64,000 bases of DNA, taken from the NCBI RefSeq assembly GCF_003254055.1, contig NZ_QKZT01000021.1, positions 23,752 to 87,751 on the forward strand, written 5' to 3'. The position numbers were made by a program, and so were the translations under genes. The number at the start of each line of letters is the position of its first letter. Positions within the stretch are counted from its first letter, which is position 1. Source of the DNA: Algoriphagus chordae (GTDB taxonomy: Bacteria > Bacteroidota > Bacteroidia > Cytophagales > Cyclobacteriaceae). The notes beneath the pieces are model-generated. The model ran no database searches. It had not been told where the DNA came from and worked only from the letters and a program-made list of their open reading frames with translations. Below are positions 1 to 8,228 of this stretch, one piece after another.

Positions 1-21
1 AATAAAACAGTTTTGTCAGAA

Positions 22-45
22 TGCCTAGTGCTTATCGACTAGGCA
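22..45. repeat. Inverted repeat, possible end of an upstream transcript
   Basis: TGCCTAGT and ACTAGGCA form a perfect 8-bp stem around an 8-base loop. No clear T-run follows, so a terminator is only a possibility. Nothing else is recognisable before the first gene. Confidence 0.35.
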
Positions 46-171
46 ACTTTACTGGCGTTAAATGAAATTTCTTTGGGAATTTGAAGATACCTTAAGACAT
101 GCTAGTTTTCATTTCTATTTCCATTTATTTAAAAATGAAGTAGATTTCGACTCATTAAAATCCTCACTCAG

Positions 172-1017
172 GTGAAATATCTGCTCAGCTTAACTTTCTG
201 TTGGATTACTATTTTTGTTTCGGCCCAGACTGTCTGCACTCTAGAAAGCCGCGAAAAACTAGATAGCTACCTCAGTAAATTATCCTCTGGAAACTATTCG
301 GATTTGTCAGCAAATGAGCTGACTATTAAAGTAGCACAATGGTTTCTCGAAACTCCCTACGTGGAGAAAACTTTGGAACTTCCCGGAGCAGAAAAATTGG
401 TCATCAACTTAACTGGCTTGGACTGCACTACTTTTCTGGAAACGGTGGTGACATTGGTGAGGATGACGGAAAAAGAGGAATTTACTTTTGAGGACTTTGA
501 GAAAGAATTAGAATTTCTGCGCTACAGAGATGGGATCAAGGAAGCTTATCCTTCGCGCTTGCATTACTTTTCTGATTGGGTTTATGAAAATCAGCAAAAG
601 GGAATCTTGACTGATATCACAGAAGAAATTGGTGGATCTCCTTATCCGAACGCTCCATCCTTTATGTCGGAGAACCCTCAATTCTATGCTCAGCTTGCTG
701 ATCCTTCCAATCTCGAAGCAATCAAAACAGCCGAAGCAGACATCAAAACAAGAAGCTATTTCTACATTCCAAAATCCGAAATCAGCAGTTTAGAGAAGGG
801 TATTCGATCTGGTGATCTGATCGCCATCACCACATCTATGGACAATTTGGACATCGTTCACACGGGATTTGCAATTCAGAAAGATGGAAGAATCCATCTA
901 CTTCACGCCTCTTCAAAAAACATGGAAGTAGAAATCTCAGAAAAAACCCTTAGTGATTACCTAGCTGGAAATAAAACCCAATCTGGAATCCTAGTCATGA
1001 GACTTACCGAAAATTAG
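172..1017 (+). CDS. DUF1460 (N-acetylmuramoyl-L-alanine amidase-like) secreted protein
   Basis: 281 aa with a GTG start, chosen because it begins a good signal peptide (hydrophobic stretch about residues 3-17, ending near Ala18). The body fits the DUF1460 family, a papain-like NlpC/P60-related fold with likely peptidoglycan amidase activity in the periplasm. Cys85 in GLDCTTFLE is the likely nucleophile and His230 in DIVHTGF the likely second catalytic residue; another His lies in LLHAS near 245. The gene stands alone and converges on the metallophosphatase gene. The family assignment is fairly sure; the substrate is inferred from the family. Confidence 0.8.
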   Translation: MKYLLSLTFCWITIFVSAQTVCTLESREKLDSYLSKLSSGNYSDLSANELTIKVAQWFLETPYVEKTLELPGAEKLVINLTGLDCTTFLETVVTLVRMTEKEEFTFEDFEKELEFLRYRDGIKEAYPSRLHYFSDWVYENQQKGILTDITEEIGGSPYPNAPSFMSENPQFYAQLADPSNLEAIKTAEADIKTRSYFYIPKSEISSLEKGIRSGDLIAITTSMDNLDIVHTGFAIQKDGRIHLLHASSKNMEVEISEKTLSDYLAGNKTQSGILVMRLTEN

Positions 1018-1167
1018 ACCAAAAAAGTTTGTGCTTGGTATAAGTACTGAATGACAATCACAGCTTCTACAGAAAACTAATTCTTATTGTCCCAAGCTAG
1101 AATGCTGGCAGCCGTAGTGAAATTCACTTCCATCTGAGACTCTGTTGTCTTGAACCCCTCACCTATT

Positions 1168-4100
1168 TCACTGCTTGATCAACTTGCCTACAAACACCCG
1201 ATTATCCCTGCTTTCCACCATGATCACATAGGTTCCTGCAGAAAGCCTAGCGATAGCCAAACTGACAGAGCTTGAACTTTGGCGTATGACTTCTACGCTG
1301 GAACTGACTTCCCTTCCAGAGGAATTATAGATTCTCATAGAGTTCTCAGCAAATTTCAAATCTCCCAAAGCTTGAATTTCCACTTCAGCTGAGGCTGGAT
1401 TCGGATAGATTTTCAATTCCTCAGAAACCAAAATCCCAGGATTGAATATACCCGAAATGGTCATTGTCACAGCAGCAAGTCTAGTCTCACAGCCCGCGGT
1501 ATTCTTTAGCTCAACGCTATATTCTCCCATAGATTGAACTTCCAAAGATCTGGAAATTGCCCCATCAATCTTTTCTCCATTCTTGTACCATTGATAAGTG
1601 AAATCACCTTCTGGTGCTCTCAGGATATTACCGTCTTCCACGATTTCTCCGCTTGGGAAAGCAGCTGATACCACTTCAAATTTCTCCGTTTCGAAAAGAC
1701 AAGCTCCAGCATATCTGACAATAGCATGATAGCTTCCTCCTTCTTCTATTTCGAGAGTTTTTCCGGTAGCACCACTAATTTCAGTCCCATTTCTTCTCCA
1801 TCGTACCACTTCGAAATCAGCTTCAGAAGCTAAGGTCAATATCTGCGTATCACCAATACAGACCAATTCAGGTCCAGAAATACTCACTGGTTTTGTACTA
1901 AGTGATTTCACCATGACTTGGGCTGTTTTCTCTGTGACATTCCCAGCGATATCAACTGCCCTAATTTCCACCCCGATCTCTTTCCCAAGGTCCTCACAGG
2001 TGATTTGAGTTCTGCTGATAGTCACTTCCTTAATTTCACAGTTGTCAGTTACTGACTCTATGAAATCCTCGGTTTTCAATTGCAGAGCTCCCAAAGTCAA
2101 ATCAAGCTCAAGTTCCAGATTTTTGGTCTCCAAAATAGGCGCCATTTCATCCAGTACAACTACCTCAATTTTCTCCTCCCAGTCATTTCCGCTTCCGTCT
2201 TGGATTATCACGATGACTTCCTGAGCCCCTAAATCCTCACAGGTGAATTCACTTTTACTTAATGACAGAATCAAATCCTCATTTTCTAAAGGCCATGATT
2301 GAAAGACATCTTCTAGAAGAAGTTCAGCTTGTCCAGATTCATTTAACACTAATTCTATGCGTTCTTTGACTGGCGGATATGGATTAGGATTCAGCGAAAT
2401 CTCAAGTGTTTGAGATCTTGTGATACAGCCAGAACTGAGTCGAATTTTGGCGTAATAATTACCAACCTTATCTATTTCAATACTTTTCCCTTGGAGATCT
2501 GCGAGCAGCTCACCGTTTCTGTACCATGCTAGCACCTCATATCCCAACTCCTCACCTAATTCAATTTTCACCGTCTGACCTTCATAGAACTCCTCAGTGT
2601 TTTCTAAGGATACAGTTTTGGACTCTATTATATTCAAAAATACTTTTGCTTTTTCTACTGTACTATTTCCACTATTATCCTTCAAAGTGATCTTAACCGG
2701 CACCTCTGCATAGCCTGATTCTTCATCAATATCTTCACAGGTAATATTGTTTTTCTCTATAATCAAGTCGAAAGACGTGGAACAGTTATCCAGAGGATCC
2801 CAAATAGCAAAATCAGGCCCTCCAATTGTAATACTTCCACTTACGAGGTCAAAAGCTTCATAGGCATTTGCATAAGTGAAGGTGGGCGCGATAGTATCCA
2901 GCACATAAAGCCTAGTTTGATCCATCCATTCCTGACCTGTACTAGTATTCTTGGAAGTGATTTTGACCTCGTTCAATCCTATATCATCACAGCCGAATTC
3001 CGGTCCAGGATCAGTACTGAACACGAAATAATTGCCTTCTGGCATATCTTCTAAAAAGTCTAGCGCTGTCAAATAGCCTTCACCTTCATGATTGAGGTAG
3101 ATCGCCACTGAATCTTTAACTTCTGGTTCAAAGGCTGCCACACGCAGCGGGATTTTCAAAGACACCTCATCCTTATAAACTCTACGCTCCACTTGCTGCA
3201 GGTTGTAGTTTTGATCCATCACTGGAAAGACATACACTGGGGTAAAATTGACCAAGGCAAATTCCTGGTTACCTTCTTTGGTTTTCTCTAGATTCACCTC
3301 CAAGTGCCCATAATGCTTCCCTCCATCGGTCAACACTGGATTGGCTCCAGAGGTATCCCATTCCTCGGCAGAACTCTGATCTGCAGACCACATACGGTAA
3401 GGATTGTAATCTAGCGTGTTCAAGGGATTACCCAGCCAATCTCTCTTTTCACCCCGCATACCATCTCCAGCCACGCCTACGTCATAATACATAATACCTT
3501 TACCATCACTATCCTCATCCACGAAACTTCGTTCAAACAATTCATCATGCCCAGAAAACACTGCGATTACGCCATATTCCTCTAGCATAGGATTCAGCAC
3601 TCGCATCGGTGTACCTACCTGACCAATGGAAAGTTCATGATTTAAAGGCACCCCATGTTCACCCGAAGAAAAAGCAATGTGATGGTATTGTACAAAGATC
3701 AATTGACCAGCTTCACTGGCATCTTTAAGATTATCTTCCAACCAAATATATTGATCAGAACCTGGACCAAAACTACTCAGGTCATTTCCTCCCGCAGCTT
3801 TGTATTGTGAGTCCGTATAATTCTCCTGCGTGTCAGTTCCCGGCAGGGTAAATTCCTTTCCACTAAGCTTAGGTTGTCCATCAAAATCCGCTTCCGTCTG
3901 ATCAGGTGTACCGTTGCTAGAATCTAGGGTCAAAATAGTCACTGGCCCATAATCTACTCTGTAATAACTTTGGCGATGCTTTTGAAGAGGATCTTCCGTT
4001 GGTGTTTCGAAATAGGTATGAAAACGCTTCCTCCCCAAAACCGGGAGAAACTCACCTTTTTCATTAGTACCATAGCCCCCATTTACTGCTCCGAAAGCCT

Positions 4101-4902
4101 CCCAATTACCCAAGGCTGGAATTATTGCATAGCGAGACAAGCCTGTTCCAAGCTCACCAGCATTTTGTCTAAAAAACTCATCCCAGGCTGGCTGATACCC
4201 TGCCCCCTGAACCAGGTCTCCAGGCATAATAATGAAGTTGGGGTTACGGGCATTGATGATCCGCAGGTTTTCATTGTAGCCTTTCTCCTCAGTCAACATA
4301 TAGTTTGGCAGCTCTATACCTTGCTCTATGGTGCTTCCAAATTTTTGTTTCCACAGTTCTGGAACAGTTGTAATCGGTCGAAACAAGGGCGTTCCTGGAT
4401 ACCAAGCTCTATTGGTCACTCGGCCTCTGGGATCTGTCTCGGAATCTGCCAAGGCTATAAATCTGATTTTCTCCCAGCTGGATTTGGATGAGGGCATGGT
4501 AAAAGTCCCTGAATAATTCAATCCTGCCAGCGTCACGATATAATTCACCTGCACATCAGCAGGCAAATCTATAGGGAATCTAAAGCGAAAAGCCTGCTCA
4601 CTTTGGATCCAACTTCCTTGTTCCAATCCATCGATCTGTTGATTTTTTTCTGCGGAAGTGTAATAAATTTCCGGTACAGATTCGGCTGTAACTGCACCTT
4701 CATACATCACCGAACCGGTAGCACTTAGCAACTTGATAGAACTCGTAGCTAAAGAATTACTAAACCATGTCAGCTGCATCTTACCTTCCCCATAGGCTTG
4801 TAGGTAAGGATAGACCCTAAATGGATTTACTTCTGTGGGCCTGTGGGAGGCTAAAACCATAAAAACAAGTAGCCCCAGTATAAACAGTAGTTGTTTTTTC
4901 AT
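1168..4902 (-). CDS. Secreted calcineurin-like metallophosphatase with Ig-like repeats and T9SS sorting domain
   Basis: 1244 aa when started at the ATG that opens a signal peptide (MKKQLLFILGLL); the reading frame continues 15 codons upstream without a signal. Residues about 25-145 look like a fibronectin/purple-phosphatase-type N domain. A metallophosphoesterase domain covers about 147-480, with metal-binding motifs at Asp153 (LADSE), PGD (227-229), GNWE (265-268, where GNHE is usual), YHH (406-408) and GHDE (451-454). Several Ig-like/HYR-type beta domains follow, with repeated 'GxLQ/ISGATGKTLEIEEGGSY' style segments. The last 80 or so residues (LKIYPNPAS, then AGTYVIMVE) are a type A T9SS C-terminal sorting domain, so the protein should be exported and anchored at the surface. 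The substrate is unknown; a phosphatase or nucleotidase acting outside the cell is the best guess. Confidence 0.85.
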   Translation of the reverse strand: MKKQLLFILGLLVFMVLASHRPTEVNPFRVYPYLQAYGEGKMQLTWFSNSLATSSIKLLSATGSVMYEGAVTAESVPEIYYTSAEKNQQIDGLEQGSWIQSEQAFRFRFPIDLPADVQVNYIVTLAGLNYSGTFTMPSSKSSWEKIRFIALADSETDPRGRVTNRAWYPGTPLFRPITTVPELWKQKFGSTIEQGIELPNYMLTEEKGYNENLRIINARNPNFIIMPGDLVQGAGYQPAWDEFFRQNAGELGTGLSRYAIIPALGNWEAFGAVNGGYGTNEKGEFLPVLGRKRFHTYFETPTEDPLQKHRQSYYRVDYGPVTILTLDSSNGTPDQTEADFDGQPKLSGKEFTLPGTDTQENYTDSQYKAAGGNDLSSFGPGSDQYIWLEDNLKDASEAGQLIFVQYHHIAFSSGEHGVPLNHELSIGQVGTPMRVLNPMLEEYGVIAVFSGHDELFERSFVDEDSDGKGIMYYDVGVAGDGMRGEKRDWLGNPLNTLDYNPYRMWSADQSSAEEWDTSGANPVLTDGGKHYGHLEVNLEKTKEGNQEFALVNFTPVYVFPVMDQNYNLQQVERRVYKDEVSLKIPLRVAAFEPEVKDSVAIYLNHEGEGYLTALDFLEDMPEGNYFVFSTDPGPEFGCDDIGLNEVKITSKNTSTGQEWMDQTRLYVLDTIAPTFTYANAYEAFDLVSGSITIGGPDFAIWDPLDNCSTSFDLIIEKNNITCEDIDEESGYAEVPVKITLKDNSGNSTVEKAKVFLNIIESKTVSLENTEEFYEGQTVKIELGEELGYEVLAWYRNGELLADLQGKSIEIDKVGNYYAKIRLSSGCITRSQTLEISLNPNPYPPVKERIELVLNESGQAELLLEDVFQSWPLENEDLILSLSKSEFTCEDLGAQEVIVIIQDGSGNDWEEKIEVVVLDEMAPILETKNLELELDLTLGALQLKTEDFIESVTDNCEIKEVTISRTQITCEDLGKEIGVEIRAVDIAGNVTEKTAQVMVKSLSTKPVSISGPELVCIGDTQILTLASEADFEVVRWRRNGTEISGATGKTLEIEEGGSYHAIVRYAGACLFETEKFEVVSAAFPSGEIVEDGNILRAPEGDFTYQWYKNGEKIDGAISRSLEVQSMGEYSVELKNTAGCETRLAAVTMTISGIFNPGILVSEELKIYPNPASAEVEIQALGDLKFAENSMRIYNSSGREVSSSVEVIRQSSSSVSLAIARLSAGTYVIMVESRDNRVFVGKLIKQ

Positions 4903-5014
4903 TGTTAAACAGTTGAGGTATTTCCAACAAAAATATAGGAAGTTCAATTTCTAAGATACAAAATATCAGCCTATTTGGTATAAGGCAAAAAATCAAAATG
5001 CAAATTGAAAATTA

Positions 5015-6109
5015 CTACTCCACTCTGCTTTTAAGCAGTAATAATTGCACTGGATTTAATGGATCATTAGTAAATACATAGATATTCCGCTGATCTATCC
5101 CTTGTCTTCCTTTAGGATCAAATACTACTTTAAGCACTATGGATTCTCCTGGATTAAGTGAAGTTTTGGACATCTCGAGTTTAAGGCATTCACAGTTTCC
5201 CTGTACTTTTTTTATTTCGAGCACTTGCTTACCTCTATTGCTAAGCACCACATTCTCCACCTTAATCTCACTTGATTTGATGGTTTTCAAGTCAATTTCT
5301 CTAGGGTCGATTACTAACTGAGGAACTAGGTTCAAATCATCCTTGGCAAAAGGCGCATAATACTCAAACACATCAGCCAAAATCTCTAGCTGAATAAAAC
5401 TGGTGCTATCCTTCCAGTTTACAGAAACCTGATCCTCAAAATACCCCAAATCATTTTTCATAGCCCCATCATAATACACTTGAAGTAGGCCGCGGTCATT
5501 AGGCATTATAGAGTCTGTCAACTGTGAAACTTGGATATATTCTGGCCCAGCAAACTCTACGCTGTCCTTATAAAAAGGCTTATCTCCAAAATTAAACACC
5601 TCCACCTGCTTCAGCTTTGGCTCATTGGTAAATACCTCTCCGACATTTACTTTGGAAAGTCGAAAGCCCAAATCTCCTTTTCGAGTTCTATAAGTCCCCT
5701 CTGGATCACTTGCTCTAGGAATAGCATTTCCTTCTATAAATAAAGTATCCTGAGTGCCTTCTAAATTGCCTTTCACGACGATCATCCTCGAGAAAAACCC
5801 AGCTCCTGAAGATGGATCAAATGAAACCTGCAAAGTCCCTGTCTCTCCTACCTCCAAGGTATCCTTGGTGTATTCCACTGTCGTACAACCACAGTCCGTC
5901 CAGACTTTCTCAATGAAAAAAAGAGAATCCTGGGTATGCGTAAAATGAAACTCCTCCAGTTGAGGACCTTGCTCTTCCAGCACTGTTCCCAAATCTGCTT
6001 TGTTGATCTCCCAAATCAATTTTGGAGTGACAGGTTCCTGAGCCTGTGCATGTTGGGCGGTAAAGCAAAGTAAAAGTAGTGCAAACAGAGAAAATGGAAT
6101 TCGAATCAT
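5015..6109 (-). CDS. DUF1573 domain protein, exported
   Basis: 364 aa with a cleavable signal peptide (about residues 1-23, ending AQAQE). Two DUF1573 (ASPM/SPD-2/Hydin-like beta sandwich) units are visible. The first has WTDCGCTTVEY, the second VQGNCECLKLE near the C terminus, followed by LNPGES and a VFTNDPLNP strand typical of the family. These proteins are periplasmic or outer-membrane associated, common in Bacteroidetes, and of unproven function. It lies 112 bp upstream of the metallophosphatase in the same direction and diverges from trpS with a 70-bp gap. Confidence 0.75.
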   Translation of the reverse strand: MIRIPFSLFALLLLCFTAQHAQAQEPVTPKLIWEINKADLGTVLEEQGPQLEEFHFTHTQDSLFFIEKVWTDCGCTTVEYTKDTLEVGETGTLQVSFDPSSGAGFFSRMIVVKGNLEGTQDTLFIEGNAIPRASDPEGTYRTRKGDLGFRLSKVNVGEVFTNEPKLKQVEVFNFGDKPFYKDSVEFAGPEYIQVSQLTDSIMPNDRGLLQVYYDGAMKNDLGYFEDQVSVNWKDSTSFIQLEILADVFEYYAPFAKDDLNLVPQLVIDPREIDLKTIKSSEIKVENVVLSNRGKQVLEIKKVQGNCECLKLEMSKTSLNPGESIVLKVVFDPKGRQGIDQRNIYVFTNDPLNPVQLLLLKSRVE

Positions 6110-6179
6110 AGTCGCAATTAACGCATAATTTCAAACGAATTATAGGCTGATTTACTTAATTTGCCGCAAATTCAGACTA

Positions 6180-7154
6180 ATGGCAAGAGTACTTACAGGC
6201 ATTCAAAGTAGCGGCAGACCTCATATGGGAAATATCCTAGGTGCGATCGTCCCTGCTATTGAACTGATCAAAGAGAACAAGGAAGAATCCTTCATTTTTA
6301 TTGCAGACTTGCACTCCCTGACCACCTCCAAAGATGGTGAGCTAAGAAAGCAAAACACACTCGCTGTGGCTGCTGCTTGGCTGGCTTTTGGTTTAGATAT
6401 CGAGCATACCACTTTCTATCGTCAGTCCAGAAGACCTGAGGTAGCGGAATTGACTTGGTACTTGAACTGCTTCACTCCTTTTCCCATGCTTGCCAATGCA
6501 CATAGCTTCAAGGATAAGGCAGAAAAACTCTCAGATGTAAATGCTGGTCTATTCACCTACCCGGTATTGATGACTGCTGATATTTTGCTCTATTCTGCAG
6601 ATTTGGTTCCCGTGGGAAAAGATCAGATGCAGCATCTGGAAATGGCAAGGGATATCGCCTCCACATTCAATAGAATAGTGGGAGAAGATATTTTGACCAT
6701 ACCTGAAGCTAGAATCGATGAGGTGGTAAAAACTATTCCTGGCACAGATGGTCAGAAGATGAGTAAGTCTTACAACAACTTCATTGATATTTTCCTTCCG
6801 GAAAAAGCATTAAAAAAGAATGTAAATAGCATCGTGACGGATAGTAAAGGTTTGGAAGAACCCAAAGATCCGGATACAGATAATGTGTTTAAGCTGTACA
6901 GTCTGATCGCTTCAGAAGAGCAGACGAAGCAGATGCGAGCAAACTACGAAGCTGGTAATTATGGCTATGGCCACGCGAAGAAAGAATTATTGCAGTTGAT
7001 CCTAGATAAGTACAGAAAAGAGCGTGAGCTTTTTGATTTCTATATGAATCATCCTGAGGAAATAGAAATGAAACTTGCCGCTGGCGAAGAAAAAGCCAAG
7101 GCTGTAGGAGCTGAGATTCTGGATAAGGTAAGAATGAAGCTAGGCTTTAAGTAA
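6180..7154 (+). CDS. trpS: Tryptophanyl-tRNA synthetase
   Basis: 324 aa, the normal length for the bacterial enzyme, which charges tRNA-Trp with tryptophan in the cytoplasm. The class I signature appears as PHMGN (residues 14-18) after the GIQSSGRPH opening, and KMSKS lies near residue 195 in DGQKMSKSYNN. The conserved GKDQMQHLEMARDIA segment (tryptophan/ATP site region) is also present. The ATG start directly follows a short AT-rich leader. It is a single-gene unit, followed by a strong hairpin terminator. Confidence 0.97.
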   Translation: MARVLTGIQSSGRPHMGNILGAIVPAIELIKENKEESFIFIADLHSLTTSKDGELRKQNTLAVAAAWLAFGLDIEHTTFYRQSRRPEVAELTWYLNCFTPFPMLANAHSFKDKAEKLSDVNAGLFTYPVLMTADILLYSADLVPVGKDQMQHLEMARDIASTFNRIVGEDILTIPEARIDEVVKTIPGTDGQKMSKSYNNFIDIFLPEKALKKNVNSIVTDSKGLEEPKDPDTDNVFKLYSLIASEEQTKQMRANYEAGNYGYGHAKKELLQLILDKYRKERELFDFYMNHPEEIEMKLAAGEEKAKAVGAEILDKVRMKLGFK

Positions 7155-7170
7155 ACACTTAACCTTTGAG

Positions 7171-7206
7171 GTGTCATTTCGAAGGAGGAACGACTGAGAA
7201 ATCTCC
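7171..7206. repeat. Dispersed Bacteroidetes-type short repeat
   Basis: The segment starting GTCATTTCGAAGGAGGAACG and ending GAGAAATCTCC has imperfect dyad symmetry (ATTTCG.. against ..GAAAT). It resembles a short intergenic element that I recall as frequent in Bacteroidetes genomes. It sits between the trpS stop and the terminator. Only one copy is in this window, so its repeat status rests on memory. Confidence 0.45.
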
Positions 7207-7232
7207 TCGTAGGTTTTGAAATTATATTTTAT

Positions 7233-7269
7233 AAAAATGGCTCTGTCAGTATCTGACGGAGCCATTTTT
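7233..7269 (+). terminator. Intrinsic terminator of trpS
   Basis: AAAAATGGCTC-T-GTCAG, loop TAT, then CTGAC-G-GAGCCATTTTT. This is a near-perfect 17-bp stem ending in a T-run, 79 bp after the trpS stop. Confidence 0.88.
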
Positions 7270-7319
7270 ATTACCGATCGTGCCTTTAGCACTCTGTGTA
7301 ACTTTACTGTTCTTTATTA

Positions 7320-7622
7320 CCCAGAATTCCATTCTGGGCAGTTAAAGGCCTTGCCTTTGGCAGGAGAATTTAATTACCCTTCTGTATTCTTTGTGCCAAA
7401 GGCACAATCAGTAAAAACCCTGAATACAGCGAAGCGAAATTCAGGGGTAATAGGAAACCTTATACCTAAGAGTGCCAACGGCACGATCAGTATCTCACCC
7501 ATTCAAATATGACACTTTGCAGAATTCTTCGAGCTCCTTGCGACTAGGCGGTTTAAGAATATGTACACAGTGTTTAGATCCTGCTTATGGGACTCTGTAC
7601 AGCATCAGAGATTCATGCTATA
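7320..7622. repeat. Structured tandem repeat, copy 1 (unit from 7323)
   Basis: The first of three direct copies with a period of 300 bp. It contains a series of small dyads: CCCAGAAT-tcc-ATTCTGGG (7320-7338), AAAGGC-ctt-GCCTTT, GTGCC-aaa-GGCAC (7393-7405), CCCTGAAT..ATTCAGGGG (7418-7446), GTGCC-aac-GGCAC (7472-7484) and AGCAT..ATGCT near the end. An inverted relative of the GTGCC/GGCAC motif occurs just upstream (7275-7291). Short open frames through it are not conserved between copies, so it is read as non-coding. Confidence 0.85.
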
Positions 7623-7912
7623 AGAATTCCATTCTGGGCACAAACTGGCCTTGCCTTTGGCAGGAGAATTTAATTACCCTTCTGTATACTTTGTGCCTAG
7701 GGCACAATCAGTAACAACCCTGAATACAGCGAAGCGAAATTCAGGGATAATAGGAAACCTAATACCTAAGAGTGCCAACGGTACGATCAGTATCTCACCC
7801 AATCAAAAATGAGCCTTTACGGAATTCTTTGAGCTCTTTGCGAAAAGAATATGTACACAGTGTTTAGATCCTGCCTATGGGACTCTGTACAGCATCAGAG
7901 ATTCATGCTATA
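7623..7912. repeat. Structured tandem repeat, copy 2
   Basis: A 290-bp copy that lacks about 10 bp relative to copy 1 near 7843. The hairpin modules keep their pairing while the bases change. GTGCC-aaa-GGCAC becomes GTGCC-tag-GGCAC, with only the loop altered. The later GGCAC arm becomes GGTAC, a G-U pair. The module order is the same as in copy 1. Confidence 0.85.
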
Positions 7913-8135
7913 AGAATTCCATTCTGAGCAGTTAAAGGCCTTGCCTTTGGCAGGAGAATTTAATTACCCTTCTGTATACTTTGTGCCAAAGGCACAATCA
8001 GTAAAAACCCTGAATACAGCAAAGCGAAATTCAGGGATAATAGGAAACCTTATACCTAAGAGTGCCAACGGCACGATCAGTATCTCACCCATTCAAATAT
8101 GACACTTTGCAGAATTCTTCGAGCTCCTTGCGACT
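7913..8135. repeat. Structured tandem repeat, copy 3 (partial)
   Basis: About 223 bp matching the first three quarters of the unit, ending after CTCCTTGCGACT. It is closer to copy 1 than to copy 2 over its last 100 bases. From 8136 to the next gene there is no repeat except two GGTCGATGC words (8176-8184 and 8192-8200). Confidence 0.8.
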
Positions 8136-8228
8136 TGGAGATGAAAAAATTAATAAAATTACCTACTCAGAAACAGGTCGATGCTAACACTGGTCGATGC
8201 CTTACCATTTCAGGGTAGATCATCAAAA

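Noticed and set aside
7216..7714. Open frames of 98 and 80 codons through the repeat region downstream of trpS
   Set aside because: They run through a terminator hairpin and the tandem repeats, are not kept open in the other copies, and have no protein-like similarity.
7320..8135. CRISPR array
   Set aside because: The period is about 300 bp, the whole unit is repeated, and there are no unique spacers or cas genes.
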